In this document: positions 41,313 to 51,394 of the stretch, one piece after another
Layout: the number at the start of each line of letters is the position of its first letter
How positions within the stretch are numbered: position 1 is the stretch's first letter
IMG/VR virus record: IMGVR_UViG_3300021959_000049
Location: 1 to 56,092 of that record
From: a virus
Direction: 5' to 3' (one strand)
DNA: 56,092 bases
Notes under the pieces: generated by a model
Seen by the model: the letters and a program-made list of their open reading frames with translations, nothing else
Database searches by the model: none
Told to the model about the DNA's origin: nothing
Made by a program: the position numbers and the translations under genes

Positions 41313-42253
41313 AGCTCAACCCCCTGCTCGCTCATGATGGCAGCCGACGGATCGTACATCCAGGAGTCAGTGGAAATGTAGTCGTCCCACTCGGTTGTCG
41401 GGATGCCGTCACTCTCCAGCCCATCAACTTCCTCACGGATGTTGCAGTGACGATCAAACTCACCCTTGAAGGCGCACTTGCCAACCTGCCAGCACTTCGG
41501 TCGCCACATGAGGCTGTCGCTCAGGGCCTGATACTCACCGGCATACTCTGGGTCGTTCATCTCGCCGTACTCGGCGATCTGCTCAACGATCTGACTGAAC
41601 ACGCTGCGCCAATGGAACTGCGCCTGGGTGCAGAGCCGGTTACCAGCATGTTCAGCTAGGTTCCGGCAGTCGGTCGTATACATGATGCGAGTCGCCGTTG
41701 CGTGAGGCAGCAGCCCTCGGGCATCCTCAGCAGGCATACCGTTGGCGATCAGGTACTCGTACGTGTCCTGGACCTTGGCAACGCACTCATCCCACCGGGC
41801 ACGGTTCTGGCCGAGCTGGTCGCTGGTGTTCTCTGGGTTGGTGCCATGCAAGCTCGGCGGCAGACTCACGCCCTGGCTCAGGTTGTCCAGCACCGCAAAG
41901 CGCAACGACTCCTGAGCGAACACCGCCGTCCGCTGCCGAACATGCTGGTGCGTGAAGCTGCGGTCAACACCCTCAATCAGGAACTGAAACTTGATGTTCT
42001 CAAGCGGTGCCTTCAGGTGCGTCTTGGACATGTCGCTCAGGGCCTGGTCCATTGCTTCTTGGCTGACGTCGTCAAGGTGACGGATCACCCGACCTGCGTA
42101 CATCTCGTTGAAGCTGGCTAGCGCACTCAGCGGTCGGTGCGTCATCCAGACCAGGCTGACCTTCGGCAACACGCCTCGGTCTGTGGTCCACGTTTCATGC
42201 GGCTCTGCGTCGAACATTGCGACGTCCGCATACTTCATGATCTCTTGGGTCAT
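41309..42253 (-). CDS. thyX: Flavin-dependent thymidylate synthase, 314 aa
   Basis: The ThyX motif appears as RQRTAVFAQESLR at 106-118 (family RHRxxSxxExSxR; the second position is Gln and the Ser is replaced by Val, a loose fit). Flanking parts such as RHLDD near 59 and the C-terminal helices match the fold. It makes dTMP from dUMP with FAD and methylene-THF, feeding phage DNA synthesis. Next to the polymerase gene. Activity should be checked because of the motif changes. Confidence 0.85.
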   Translation of the reverse strand: MTQEIMKYADVAMFDAEPHETWTTDRGVLPKVSLVWMTHRPLSALASFNEMYAGRVIRHLDDVSQEAMDQALSDMSKTHLKAPLENIKFQFLIEGVDRSFTHQHVRQRTAVFAQESLRFAVLDNLSQGVSLPPSLHGTNPENTSDQLGQNRARWDECVAKVQDTYEYLIANGMPAEDARGLLPHATATRIMYTTDCRNLAEHAGNRLCTQAQFHWRSVFSQIVEQIAEYGEMNDPEYAGEYQALSDSLMWRPKCWQVGKCAFKGEFDRHCNIREEVDGLESDGIPTTEWDDYISTDSWMYDPSAAIMSEQGVEL

Positions 42254-42265
42254 TTGCTTACCTTC

Positions 42266-45200
42266 CTAGATTACATCTGGGTTCACGACCCAGAATCTTT
42301 CTGCGTAGATTGCTCTACGCGCTTGGTTTCCAAGTTTGACACCTTGGACGACAACTACGTCTCGGTCCAAGTCTACACCCCAAATGCTGCGACGGTACTT
42401 TGGGTAGTTCCACCGACTGAATGCAACGGTCATAATGTCTGTGTCGTCGTCACCGTTCATGGTGACGTACTCACGCAAGTGTGGGTCCTTGACCGTTGCT
42501 GGGTCAAGTTCTTCACCTGTGCGACTGTAGTGCAGCTCGAAGATATCTCTCAGGTTCCTGCTGATGATGACGCCTGCCCACGTGACCTGATGGTTGATGC
42601 CATCGGCGCTGTAGGGAACGTCCTCGCTGCTGTGCGTGATCTCAGGCAAGCCGAGTTGCACGGAGGCATCCTTGACCTTGTCCACCCGGTTCCGCAGCCA
42701 TTGAATCTTGTACGGGTCGTCTTGCTCTACGAACTCGTAGACCTTGTCGATGGTCTTTGGCCCAATGCCACGAACAGCCGTGTAATCGGTCCAGTTGGTT
42801 ACCGGCGACTGCTCCCGATGTTCAATCATTTGGGCGGCGGTCTTCTCGCCAATACCGCTGACCTGACTCAGACCACCACGGATCCTACCCTTGCTAGCAA
42901 CCGACCAGCTCACCCCGCTCTTCTTCGGGTTGGGGCGCAGGGCCGTGATGCCGTGGCGCTGTGCATCCTTCAGCAAGTCTAGGTTCTTGTCCTTGGGTAG
43001 CTTGGCCAGGCTAGCGACGTAGAACACCTCAGGATGGTAGACCTTCAGCCACATGCACCACCAAGCCAGCATTCCGTAGCTGACGCTGTGCGCAGCGTTG
43101 AACGCATACGAGCCAGCCGTAATGCAACGGTTCCAAACGTCGCGGGCAATCTCTTCGGTCATGCCCTCGTGACTGAGCGCACCATCTAGGAACCTGCCGA
43201 ACTGACGCTCAAACTCCTGCTCACCCAGCTTCTTGCTGATGATCTTGCGGATGTAGGCGGCAGCCGTCCAGTCAAAGTTACCGATCTCACGCACAATGCG
43301 CAGGATCTGCTCCTGGTACACAATCTGGAAGTGCGTGTCCTTGGTGATGTCATCAAGGATTGGATGCACCGGCTCTGGAGCACGTACACCGTGCTTCAGG
43401 GCGATGTAGGCGCTCGTCGCACCATTGTGCAGCGGACCAGGGCGGCTCAGCGCACAAATATCTGCAACCTCCATGAACGTGTCTGGCTTCAGCTCACGAG
43501 TCACGTTGCGGGTAGCCCTGCCATCAAACTGGAAGATGCCAACCACATCGGCCTCGTGGAACCCAGCCACGACACGTTCGTCGTCAAGGGGAATGTCGTA
43601 CAAGTCCTCGAGCTTCATGTCCAACAGGCGCAGTGCTTCTGCCAGCATGGTCATGGTGCTCAAGCCCAGCGTGTCAATCTTGATCAGACCCTGGCGCTCT
43701 ACGTCTTCCTTGTCCCAGCCGACTACATCGTTGTTGACGTCCTTGACTTTCTTTCTATAGACAGCCGCCACATCGTCGATTGGTTGGCTTGCGATGATGA
43801 GGCCTCCAGCGTGCGCTCCCAAACCCTTGATGTTGCCTTCAAGATCCATGCTGTGCTTGAGGTCTGGGAACCGCTTGAGCACATCACCTGCGTCTTCAAA
43901 TTGAGCCACGGTGTCTTCAATAGTGTTACTGGGCCGTAGATCTCCACTAGACCTTTCGATGAGAACATCTTTGATCTTGTCGACCTCGAATTGCGGTATT
44001 CGGTAGACCCGCGCCACATCGTCAAGGGAGTTCTTGGACTTGAAGAAAGTAAACGTAGCGATGAGGCCCACGTTCTTGGCCCCGTACTTTCGTTCTGCGT
44101 ACTCTTTGATTTCATGTCGCCTCTCGCTGTCAAAGTCTAGATCAATGTCTGGCAGGTCAGCCCTGCTGTGGTCAATGAACCTCTCAAACACAAGGTTGTC
44201 GAAGAACACCGGGTCAACCTCGGTGATCCGCAGCAGCCAGCAGACCAGGCTGGCAGCCGCACTACCACGAGCAGGGCCGACCGGAATGCCGGTCTCCTTG
44301 CTGTAGATCACGAGGTCACTAACAATCATGAAGTAGTCCTGAAAGTCCTTCCCCTCAATGACCTCAAGCTCACGATCAAGTCTCGCTTTATACTTTGCTT
44401 TCTCAGCTTTGCTGAGTCGGTTGATGCCCCTGTAGTTCCAGCCCTTCTTGAGCAGGTAGCGCCAGTAGCTTTCACGGTCGTAGCCCTCGGGGATAGGGAA
44501 CCGCAACGGGTCAGCCTTTGGCAGAACAACACCCTTGCACCTGTCTGCAATGACCCCGGTGTTGAGGATGGCATCCCGTGCTGCATCAGCAGGTAGGCCG
44601 GTGGCCTTCAGGCGCTGGTAGATTTCCTTGTCTGTGATGGGCGGTGCCAGAGGAACGTCGTAGCCCCACGCCTGAGCCTGCTGCTCTAGCGTTTGGCGTG
44701 TGCCCGCACGAATGCTGTGCAGGATCTGCTGCACCTCGTTCTCGGTCGGGTCGGTGTAGTGACAGTCGCCCGTCGCAACCAGTGGGATGCCGGTCTGCTT
44801 GTGAATGTCGTAGATCATCTTGTTGATCTTCTTGACATTGTCAAGCTCTGGGAACGCCTGCACCTCGAGATAGTAGTTGTCACCAAACGACTTCTGGAAC
44901 CGCTGGGCAACCCGCAGACCACGCTCAAAGCTGGCTTCTGCCTCGGGGATGTTCTTGCCACCCACCAAGCTAGTAGCCAGTAGCGAACCGGTACAACCAG
45001 ACAGAATGATGAGGCCCTTCTTGTATTTGGTCAGGGTGGCACCGCTGGTAGTGGGTTCGTAGTAGGTGTCTTTCCACGACTGCGTGACTAGGCGCATCAT
45101 GTTGCTGTAGCCAGCCTGGTCTTCGGCCAGGACGGTCAAGTGATTCTTGCGTTGGCTCTTGCGGTCTTCGTCTACGTGACCGCAGTAAAGCTCAACACCG

Positions 45201-45535
45201 TAGATCGGGTTGACGCCATGCTCTTGGCTGGCCTTCTCCAGCTTGACATGGCTGCTGACGTTGCCATGTTCAGTCAAGGCAAGCGACTGCATCCCGATCT
45301 CGGCTGCACGACGCACGTGAGCATCCGGCATCTGGAAACCGTCTAGGAAGCTGAACGTGCTGTGATGGTGCAGGCTCACGTAGCGCATCGGCTTGCGCTG
45401 GGGTGACTGCTCACGACGACTGCGCTTGCGCCGCTTGCGCTGCACCTCAGCCAGGCCAGGCTCGCACGTTACGCAATCGCCACCAAGCTCGTGGTCGTGG
45501 TGGTCGTGGTGCGGATCTTTAGCTGGCTGGCTCAT
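42266..45535 (-). CDS. dnaE: DnaE-like DNA polymerase III alpha subunit, 1089 aa
   Basis: A family C replicative polymerase. After a 45-residue His/Lys-rich extension comes a PHP domain (YVSLHHHSTFSFLDGFQMPD from about 48, with TEHGN), the palm with the catalytic PDIDLDFD near 459-466, then fingers (KIISKKLGEQEF), and a helix-hairpin-helix (VRGIGPKTIDKV) near 935. The C-terminal 80 residues are shortened compared with bacterial DnaE and may lack the tau-binding end. It would copy the phage genome together with the primase-helicase. Stop lies 12 bases from the ThyX start. Confidence 0.93.
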   Translation of the reverse strand: MSQPAKDPHHDHHDHELGGDCVTCEPGLAEVQRKRRKRSRREQSPQRKPMRYVSLHHHSTFSFLDGFQMPDAHVRRAAEIGMQSLALTEHGNVSSHVKLEKASQEHGVNPIYGVELYCGHVDEDRKSQRKNHLTVLAEDQAGYSNMMRLVTQSWKDTYYEPTTSGATLTKYKKGLIILSGCTGSLLATSLVGGKNIPEAEASFERGLRVAQRFQKSFGDNYYLEVQAFPELDNVKKINKMIYDIHKQTGIPLVATGDCHYTDPTENEVQQILHSIRAGTRQTLEQQAQAWGYDVPLAPPITDKEIYQRLKATGLPADAARDAILNTGVIADRCKGVVLPKADPLRFPIPEGYDRESYWRYLLKKGWNYRGINRLSKAEKAKYKARLDRELEVIEGKDFQDYFMIVSDLVIYSKETGIPVGPARGSAAASLVCWLLRITEVDPVFFDNLVFERFIDHSRADLPDIDLDFDSERRHEIKEYAERKYGAKNVGLIATFTFFKSKNSLDDVARVYRIPQFEVDKIKDVLIERSSGDLRPSNTIEDTVAQFEDAGDVLKRFPDLKHSMDLEGNIKGLGAHAGGLIIASQPIDDVAAVYRKKVKDVNNDVVGWDKEDVERQGLIKIDTLGLSTMTMLAEALRLLDMKLEDLYDIPLDDERVVAGFHEADVVGIFQFDGRATRNVTRELKPDTFMEVADICALSRPGPLHNGATSAYIALKHGVRAPEPVHPILDDITKDTHFQIVYQEQILRIVREIGNFDWTAAAYIRKIISKKLGEQEFERQFGRFLDGALSHEGMTEEIARDVWNRCITAGSYAFNAAHSVSYGMLAWWCMWLKVYHPEVFYVASLAKLPKDKNLDLLKDAQRHGITALRPNPKKSGVSWSVASKGRIRGGLSQVSGIGEKTAAQMIEHREQSPVTNWTDYTAVRGIGPKTIDKVYEFVEQDDPYKIQWLRNRVDKVKDASVQLGLPEITHSSEDVPYSADGINHQVTWAGVIISRNLRDIFELHYSRTGEELDPATVKDPHLREYVTMNGDDDTDIMTVAFSRWNYPKYRRSIWGVDLDRDVVVVQGVKLGNQARRAIYAERFWVVNPDVI

Positions 45536-45881
45536 TGTTGTCCTCGTCTGTGAGCCAGCGCCCCTCGCTCGCGCAGATGATCAAGAAGCAGCAGTAGTTG
45601 ATCAAGTCGTAGGCGTCGTCGAGGGTTGGCGGTTCTGCCTTGTCGCCGTAGCCCCGGACGTAAGCCTCTGGATTCTCGATGTAGCGTGCGAAGTCCTCTG
45701 CCTTCTGAGCCAACCGCAAAGCCTTGTGGCGAATGTGGCGAGCGCTACCCACCACGCCATCCTGCAAGAACAGGTTCTTGTAGCGGTTGTTGCGCTCTAC
45801 GAAGATCTTGGCGCACTCACGGAAGATAGACCGCACCTTGGTCTCGTAGGTCAGGAGTTCTTCTGGGCTTGGAATGCTCAC
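45519..45881 (-). CDS. DUF1599/Nmad1-like protein, 120 aa
   Basis: Helical protein with NNRYKNLF near residue 31, RHIRHKALRLAQKAEDFARY near 48 and DDAYDLINYCCFL near 88. The pattern fits small all-alpha proteins linked to nucleotide modification or pyrophosphatase function (DUF1599, Nmad1). Overlaps the polymerase start by 17 bases. Substrate unknown. Confidence 0.65.
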   Translation of the reverse strand: MSIPSPEELLTYETKVRSIFRECAKIFVERNNRYKNLFLQDGVVGSARHIRHKALRLAQKAEDFARYIENPEAYVRGYGDKAEPPTLDDAYDLINYCCFLIICASEGRWLTDEDNNEPAS

Positions 45882-46534
45882 GCTGCAAACTCCATCTTGA
45901 GAGAGGGCATCTGCGCAACGCCTTCAAGACTGTGAGCCATCCAGCCGTTCACCCGGTCAAGGAGCGGGTCTTTGGTATTGTGCGGCCTGTCCAGCAGGCA
46001 AAGGATCCGGCTAGGCCAATGTTCCTGAGCAGCCACGATGTTCTTAGGCAGGTCGTCAAGAATCAGCTTGACCCTTGAGGGATCAACCCGCTTGTGCAGG
46101 ACTTCGTACTTGTCCTCGCTGTAGAGGAGGTTGTCCCACGGAATGCTGTTCCGGCTGAGCCACTCACGGGTGTCTGGGTCTGTGCCGTCGTAGCGTTCGT
46201 ACGGGCGGGTGGTAGTGACCCAGATCTCAAATCCTTCGTCACGCAGATGATTGACCAGCCAATCTGCTCCCGGTCGCATTGGCATCCAGCGCTGAAAGCC
46301 ACCCTGGCGGTATGCCAGCTTTGCCCTGCGGTACTCAGTCAGCTCTAGACCAAGATACTCGTGCAGTTCCATGCTGCCGTCAAACCCGTAGGCCGGAGGG
46401 AACGACGTGTCGAAATACATGGTCGCAAACTTGACGAACTGGCCGTGGTACTCGCCAAGTGTTCCGTCAATGTCTAGTGCAACGATTGGCTTGACCTGGT
46501 CACTGCAAACGCTGCATCTTACTGATTGTTCCAC
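45878..46534 (-). CDS. HAD-family hydrolase, 218 aa
   Basis: Motif I is IVALDIDGTLG near residues 17-27 (nucleophile Asp), motif II lies in IWVTTTRPYE near 104-113, and the acidic end is LILDDLPKN near 156-164. The cap is short. Such phage enzymes may be 5'-nucleotidases or polynucleotide phosphatases. GTG start behind AAGGAA. Part of the nucleotide cluster with DUF1599-like, polymerase and ThyX genes. Confidence 0.8.
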   Translation of the reverse strand: MEQSVRCSVCSDQVKPIVALDIDGTLGEYHGQFVKFATMYFDTSFPPAYGFDGSMELHEYLGLELTEYRRAKLAYRQGGFQRWMPMRPGADWLVNHLRDEGFEIWVTTTRPYERYDGTDPDTREWLSRNSIPWDNLLYSEDKYEVLHKRVDPSRVKLILDDLPKNIVAAQEHWPSRILCLLDRPHNTKDPLLDRVNGWMAHSLEGVAQMPSLKMEFAA

Positions 46535-46713
46535 TTTGATTCCTTGATTGCTTCTAGTGCTTGTTCTTGAGTGTGATAGATACGGTCGCCAAACTCAGGG
46601 TGTAACACTTTAGTCCCTGCGTACACGACTCGCCAACTGGTCTGTTTCGAGCCGAGATAGCCCCACCAAGACCGAGTCTTCATGCTCACTTCAATAGCTT
46701 CTAGCTCAACCAC
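46519..46713 (-). CDS. Hypothetical protein, 64 aa
   Basis: GTG at 46713 behind AAGGAGATGG; an ATG at 46683 (MKTRSWWGYLG) is an alternative. A small beta-rich protein with many Trp and Tyr residues. Overlaps both neighbours by a few bases. Unknown. Confidence 0.6.
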   Translation of the reverse strand: MVELEAIEVSMKTRSWWGYLGSKQTSWRVVYAGTKVLHPEFGDRIYHTQEQALEAIKESKWNNQ

Positions 46714-47495
46714 TCTTCCATCTCCTTCTCTACGTCTTGTTCCGAGTGATGAACAAGTACGCCTTTCTGCCACTTGCCGTAGCGACCAACGAGCTTGACG
46801 TTGCCCGGTACGATCCTGGCTCTGGTCTCGTCGCCGCCCGTCACTGCCAGCGGCTTGCTGACCCGAACATATTCAAGGGTTTCGTCTACAGGGGGCAGCG
46901 AATACTCAATGCCGTAGTAACCGTTGATGTAGCTCATACGGTACGGAACGGATGTGTCATCACCCAGGTAGTGAATCCAATGCCCGCCTTCAAGAGGCAT
47001 TGACTCCGGCTGCACCTGTGAGATCCAAACATTCTGGTGGGTGAACAGGTGCTCTTCGCGAGACTGCGAGATGAATGGCAAGGGCAGACTGCTGAACACA
47101 AGCTCGAACTGGTCAGAGACATTCTCAACGCTACGGTGCGTGATCTCTGAGAAGATCATGTTCATGTAGAGCTGATCCCACAGGTGAGCGTAGACCTCTC
47201 TCAGAGACCAGCTAGCCATCACACCCTCGGGGTACAGGTCCCAGCTACACGGTGCCTCTCGGTCACCGTAGATCTTCTCTGCGTAACCTTCGCGAGTGCC
47301 GGTCTTGATGTATTGCACATCGAAGCTCTTCTGCTCAATGTCCAAGCCTGAGATCGGCTTGTGCAACACCTGAGCACCGCTGATGTAGCTCGGCTTGTCT
47401 TCCTTGGTGATGATGGTGACCTTGGCACCCATCCTCTGCGCTGTGTGCGCAGCCACTAGTCCGGCAGGACCAGCCCCTAGAACTGCTACCCTCAT
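46701..47495 (-). CDS. FAD/NAD(P)-binding oxidoreductase-like protein, 264 aa
   Basis: N-terminal Rossmann motif VAVLGAGPAGLVAAHTA at residues 3-19, followed by an acidic-basic strand end (VTIITKEDKPSYISGAQVLH) where FAD ribose would bind. The middle and C-terminal parts do not match a named oxidoreductase. At 264 aa it is short, missing a full NAD(P) domain. It lies between primase-helicase and nucleotide genes, suggesting a base- or nucleotide-related job (inference). Confidence 0.75.
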   Translation of the reverse strand: MRVAVLGAGPAGLVAAHTAQRMGAKVTIITKEDKPSYISGAQVLHKPISGLDIEQKSFDVQYIKTGTREGYAEKIYGDREAPCSWDLYPEGVMASWSLREVYAHLWDQLYMNMIFSEITHRSVENVSDQFELVFSSLPLPFISQSREEHLFTHQNVWISQVQPESMPLEGGHWIHYLGDDTSVPYRMSYINGYYGIEYSLPPVDETLEYVRVSKPLAVTGGDETRARIVPGNVKLVGRYGKWQKGVLVHHSEQDVEKEMEEWLS

Positions 47496-50257
47496 GCTGG
47501 AATCTCCCTGATTAGCTCAATGATCTGTGGCGTCATAGCGTACTGTTCCCCGTGCTTGTCTAGGAATCCCATCTGGTACAGGTTGGATGCTTCCTGCACG
47601 GCCTGACTGAACTCAGCGTATGCCGCCATGTTCCTAAGCTCAAGTGCGCTGAAGAATCCGTCCACGCCCCGAAGGTACACCGTCAGCTCTCTGTTGTTGA
47701 TGAGCATGGTCTTTGCGTTGTCCCAGTTCTCATGGGCACGCTTGACCCTGCTGTTCTCCAGCTTGCTGACATGACCGTAGCCAAACTGCTGCCGGTCGTA
47801 GATCGAGCGCAGGAACTTAGCCGCTAGCGAAACGTGGTCCGGCCTGACAATCAAGCGCACGCCATCGTCAGTGCTGAACGTGCGAGCCGCGATGGCAGCC
47901 GCCACCCGAGCCAGCTTTACCCTGACGTTAGCCTGCTGAATCAGCGGCGGTCTACTGGCGTAGTCTTCGCCCAGGGTGATGGCCTTCTCGTAAATGGCTT
48001 CTAGCGTGTCACGACCGATGACCACATCTTCCGGTGTGCGGGACCACGCCCAGCCAACCACCTTCTGCAATAGTTCCGGAGCGTACTGACGTTCTGGCCT
48101 GCTGTCTGTGATCTGATTGGCACGCTCGGTGCCGGGGTCGTTGCTGTGAACGCTCATGGCCATGTCAAAGCGAGCCAAGTCCTCAGGCTTCTCTACTAGG
48201 TCCTGCAACATTCTGACGCCGCTGCTGTAGTGCAGGTCGCTGCTGCGAGGGTTACCGATCCAAAGCAGGCGTGTTCTGGCAAGGGTGCGGTCGCTGCGGA
48301 TCTTGGTCAGCTCGGCGATGCCACTAGAGCGCATGGCACTCAGGTGACCGATCTCCTCGCTGTTGAAACCACTGACCTCATCCAGCACTACCAGCCCACG
48401 GTCGTTCATGGGGATGACGCCCCACGTTGTGACCCACTCCTTGCCAGACATCTGCTGAACACCGCCCAGCACACCGGCCAGACTTGAACTTTCAAGACTG
48501 ACCATTTCGCCACGGCGGTACATCTGCCTGAGGCGACTAGCTGCCTCGGACTTACCGGTTCGGGTCTCGCCAACGACGACTGCGTCTAGCCAACCCTTTG
48601 TAACTTCTTCGTCGCCCAGGTTGAACCGCATCACGCTGTGCCATACCAGATCCATGAAGATGTGCATGTTGCTGCGACCGTAAATGTGAGTCACATGTTC
48701 TGCCAGGTCGTCCGCTATTGAGCGGAGCTTCTTGCCGACCTTGCCCACCGGGGCCGAAACCAAGTCGTGAAGGGTTGCCACCTCGTCATCGGTCATCGAC
48801 CAAGTGTCGAGGTCTGTTTCAATGGCTGAGCTTGCCCAGCCCACGACCTCGTTCTTGTTGTTCTGTGGGTTGACACGCTGCTCGCCAATGAGCTTGACGC
48901 CCTTGTTGGCAGTGATGTCGTGCAGCCCCACGATGTGAAACTGCCGCATCGTAGTGACGTCGTTGTTGGTCAGGTCTGATGCGTCCTCGTCGAAGAACTG
49001 CGTGGCAAACACTTTCGTGACGCTGTGCATGTCGTCGATCTGGTATCTGAAGCTAGGACAGTCCTCACCCTTGAGCGGGCTTGCATCTACGATTGACTTG
49101 CGCTCGCTACGGTTGCCGCCGTACAGAACATGCAGCAAGCCAGGGTCATTCTGACTGAGTGCGATGTTGGTCTTGCCACCCAGGCCGTTCATCGGGCAGG
49201 CGAGGCAGCGGTCGTCTTGGTCTTGACCGCACTTCAGAGCAACCCTGTGCGGGTACAGGAACTGGTCCTGAGCTACACCGCCCACCCTGATGCGCATCGG
49301 TGATGCCTTGCCGAAGTTGTCACCGTCCAAGGATTCAAGAACGCTGAGCACATCTGCTGGCTCTTGCTCGGGGCCAGAAAGTAGTTCTGCAAAGTCCTCT
49401 GCCGTATGGCCATCTCTAACGAAGTAGTCCGAGAGGTCATAGCCTTTCTCGTCACTGGGCAGGCTGACCGTAGTAACACGGTTCGCGATACCAGCCAGCT
49501 CAGTTTCGATAATCAGGTTTGCCTTCGCACCTTTCTCGTCCATGTCATGACACGCGATGACATCAAGACCTTCGAACTGCTCATTCCAAGTTGAGTGCCA
49601 GGTGTCGGCTCCACCCGTCCTCGTGATAGCCAAGACACCATTCTGGATTGCAACCAATGCATCCCACTCGCCTTCGCAAACCACGATCTGCCCGTGCTCA
49701 TGTGCTTCCTCCAAGATGCTGTGCGGATACAGAACCGGCTGACCGTGACCCTTGACGTTCCTGATCTTTGGGAACTCTGGGCCTGGGTCTGGGTCGTACC
49801 GGCGCACGTTCTGCAACTGACCCTCCCAATACACTGGGATCGTGTAGACCTCGCGCAGCGGGTCGTAGCCGATCTCAAACTCCTTGAGAGTCTCACGGCT
49901 CAGGCCACGGTCTTTGGTCAAGTATGAACGCTCAGTGCGGAACTCCTTGCTCAGCAAGAACTTGTGCCAACGCCGCACCTGCTTCTGGCTGAGAGTCTCG
50001 CCCTTGCTGCGACGCTCACGCTTACTGCGCACCTCGGCGCTACCCCACTCGCCGCCTGCCAGCGTCGCTACCAGAGCGTCCACAGGACCGCCCTGGCTGC
50101 ACCCGTGGCAGTACCAGACCTGATTGGGCACGTTGACGCTAGCGCTGCGCCTCGTGTCTTGATGATCCGGGTGTGGGCAGTGCATCGCCCACTCACCGGT
50201 TGATTCGTCGTAACTGCCAACTACGTAGGCCAGCAGTTCTACTGGGATCCCCGTCAT
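47492..50257 (-). CDS. Primase fused to MCM-like AAA+ helicase, 921 aa
   Basis: A CHC2-type zinc finger (MHCPHPDHQ ... WYCHGCSQGG, residues 25-57) is followed by a Toprim core with IVVCEGEWDALVAI near 190 and ACHDMDEKG near 232. A long middle region precedes an AAA+ domain with Walker A VGETRTGKSE near 560, Walker B GLVVLDEVSG near 622 and the MCM-like DLARFDM near 692. It probably unwinds the fork and lays primers in one polypeptide. Most phages use a DnaB-type partner instead. Coupled to the flavoprotein gene by a 4-base overlap. Confidence 0.88.
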   Translation of the reverse strand: MTGIPVELLAYVVGSYDESTGEWAMHCPHPDHQDTRRSASVNVPNQVWYCHGCSQGGPVDALVATLAGGEWGSAEVRSKRERRSKGETLSQKQVRRWHKFLLSKEFRTERSYLTKDRGLSRETLKEFEIGYDPLREVYTIPVYWEGQLQNVRRYDPDPGPEFPKIRNVKGHGQPVLYPHSILEEAHEHGQIVVCEGEWDALVAIQNGVLAITRTGGADTWHSTWNEQFEGLDVIACHDMDEKGAKANLIIETELAGIANRVTTVSLPSDEKGYDLSDYFVRDGHTAEDFAELLSGPEQEPADVLSVLESLDGDNFGKASPMRIRVGGVAQDQFLYPHRVALKCGQDQDDRCLACPMNGLGGKTNIALSQNDPGLLHVLYGGNRSERKSIVDASPLKGEDCPSFRYQIDDMHSVTKVFATQFFDEDASDLTNNDVTTMRQFHIVGLHDITANKGVKLIGEQRVNPQNNKNEVVGWASSAIETDLDTWSMTDDEVATLHDLVSAPVGKVGKKLRSIADDLAEHVTHIYGRSNMHIFMDLVWHSVMRFNLGDEEVTKGWLDAVVVGETRTGKSEAASRLRQMYRRGEMVSLESSSLAGVLGGVQQMSGKEWVTTWGVIPMNDRGLVVLDEVSGFNSEEIGHLSAMRSSGIAELTKIRSDRTLARTRLLWIGNPRSSDLHYSSGVRMLQDLVEKPEDLARFDMAMSVHSNDPGTERANQITDSRPERQYAPELLQKVVGWAWSRTPEDVVIGRDTLEAIYEKAITLGEDYASRPPLIQQANVRVKLARVAAAIAARTFSTDDGVRLIVRPDHVSLAAKFLRSIYDRQQFGYGHVSKLENSRVKRAHENWDNAKTMLINNRELTVYLRGVDGFFSALELRNMAAYAEFSQAVQEASNLYQMGFLDKHGEQYAMTPQIIELIREIPA

Positions 50258-50269
50258 AGTGTGTGTGAG

Positions 50270-50521
50270 TTATGCTTTGGCTGAGAAGAACTGACGCTTG
50301 ACTTCTGCGTAGCGCTTGTTATATTCCCTGGGATCAACCAGCGCAGTACCCTCTTGGTAGGCTTCTAGGTCACGGAGAAGCGACCCCGTAGCCAGGAAGA
50401 TCCAGTAGCAGGTACTGCCCTCAAACTCTGTTCGCTGACTGGGGTGCCCCTGCACATTCAAGAATGTGACGCAACCCATGTCATTGCTTCTATATTCTGT
50501 TGGTGGTGTTTGTTCAGACAT
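50270..50521 (-). CDS. Hypothetical protein, 83 aa
   Basis: MGCVTFLNVQGHP near residue 15 and the helical C-terminus recall short phage proteins of DUF5659 type; the match is loose. It lies behind the hairpin 50574-50611 and 12 bases before the primase start. Confidence 0.6.
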   Translation of the reverse strand: MSEQTPPTEYRSNDMGCVTFLNVQGHPSQRTEFEGSTCYWIFLATGSLLRDLEAYQEGTALVDPREYNKRYAEVKRQFFSAKA

Positions 50522-50573
50522 CGCGATCTCTTAGTGGTTCGGTAACGGGTCGTCGCTACCATAGCTCTTACGA

Positions 50574-50611
50574 GGGGCGACTCGGCAACGCTCAGGCTGC
50601 CGAGCCGCCCC
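50574..50611 (-). terminator. Strong hairpin behind the SSB-like gene
   Basis: Fourteen-base arms GGGGCGACTCGGCA / TGCCGAGCCGCCCC with one A-C mismatch and a 10-base loop. No T run, so likely a partial stop that raises SSB and upstream transcript levels over the primase. Confidence 0.65.
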
Positions 50612-50624
50612 CGGTAGGACCTGC

Positions 50625-51389
<765 letters not shown>

Positions 51390-51394
51390 TACTT

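Noticed and set aside
42137-42982. 281-codon plus-strand frame opposite ThyX/DnaE
   Set aside because: Mirror of strong coding sequence on the other strand; composition is not protein-like.
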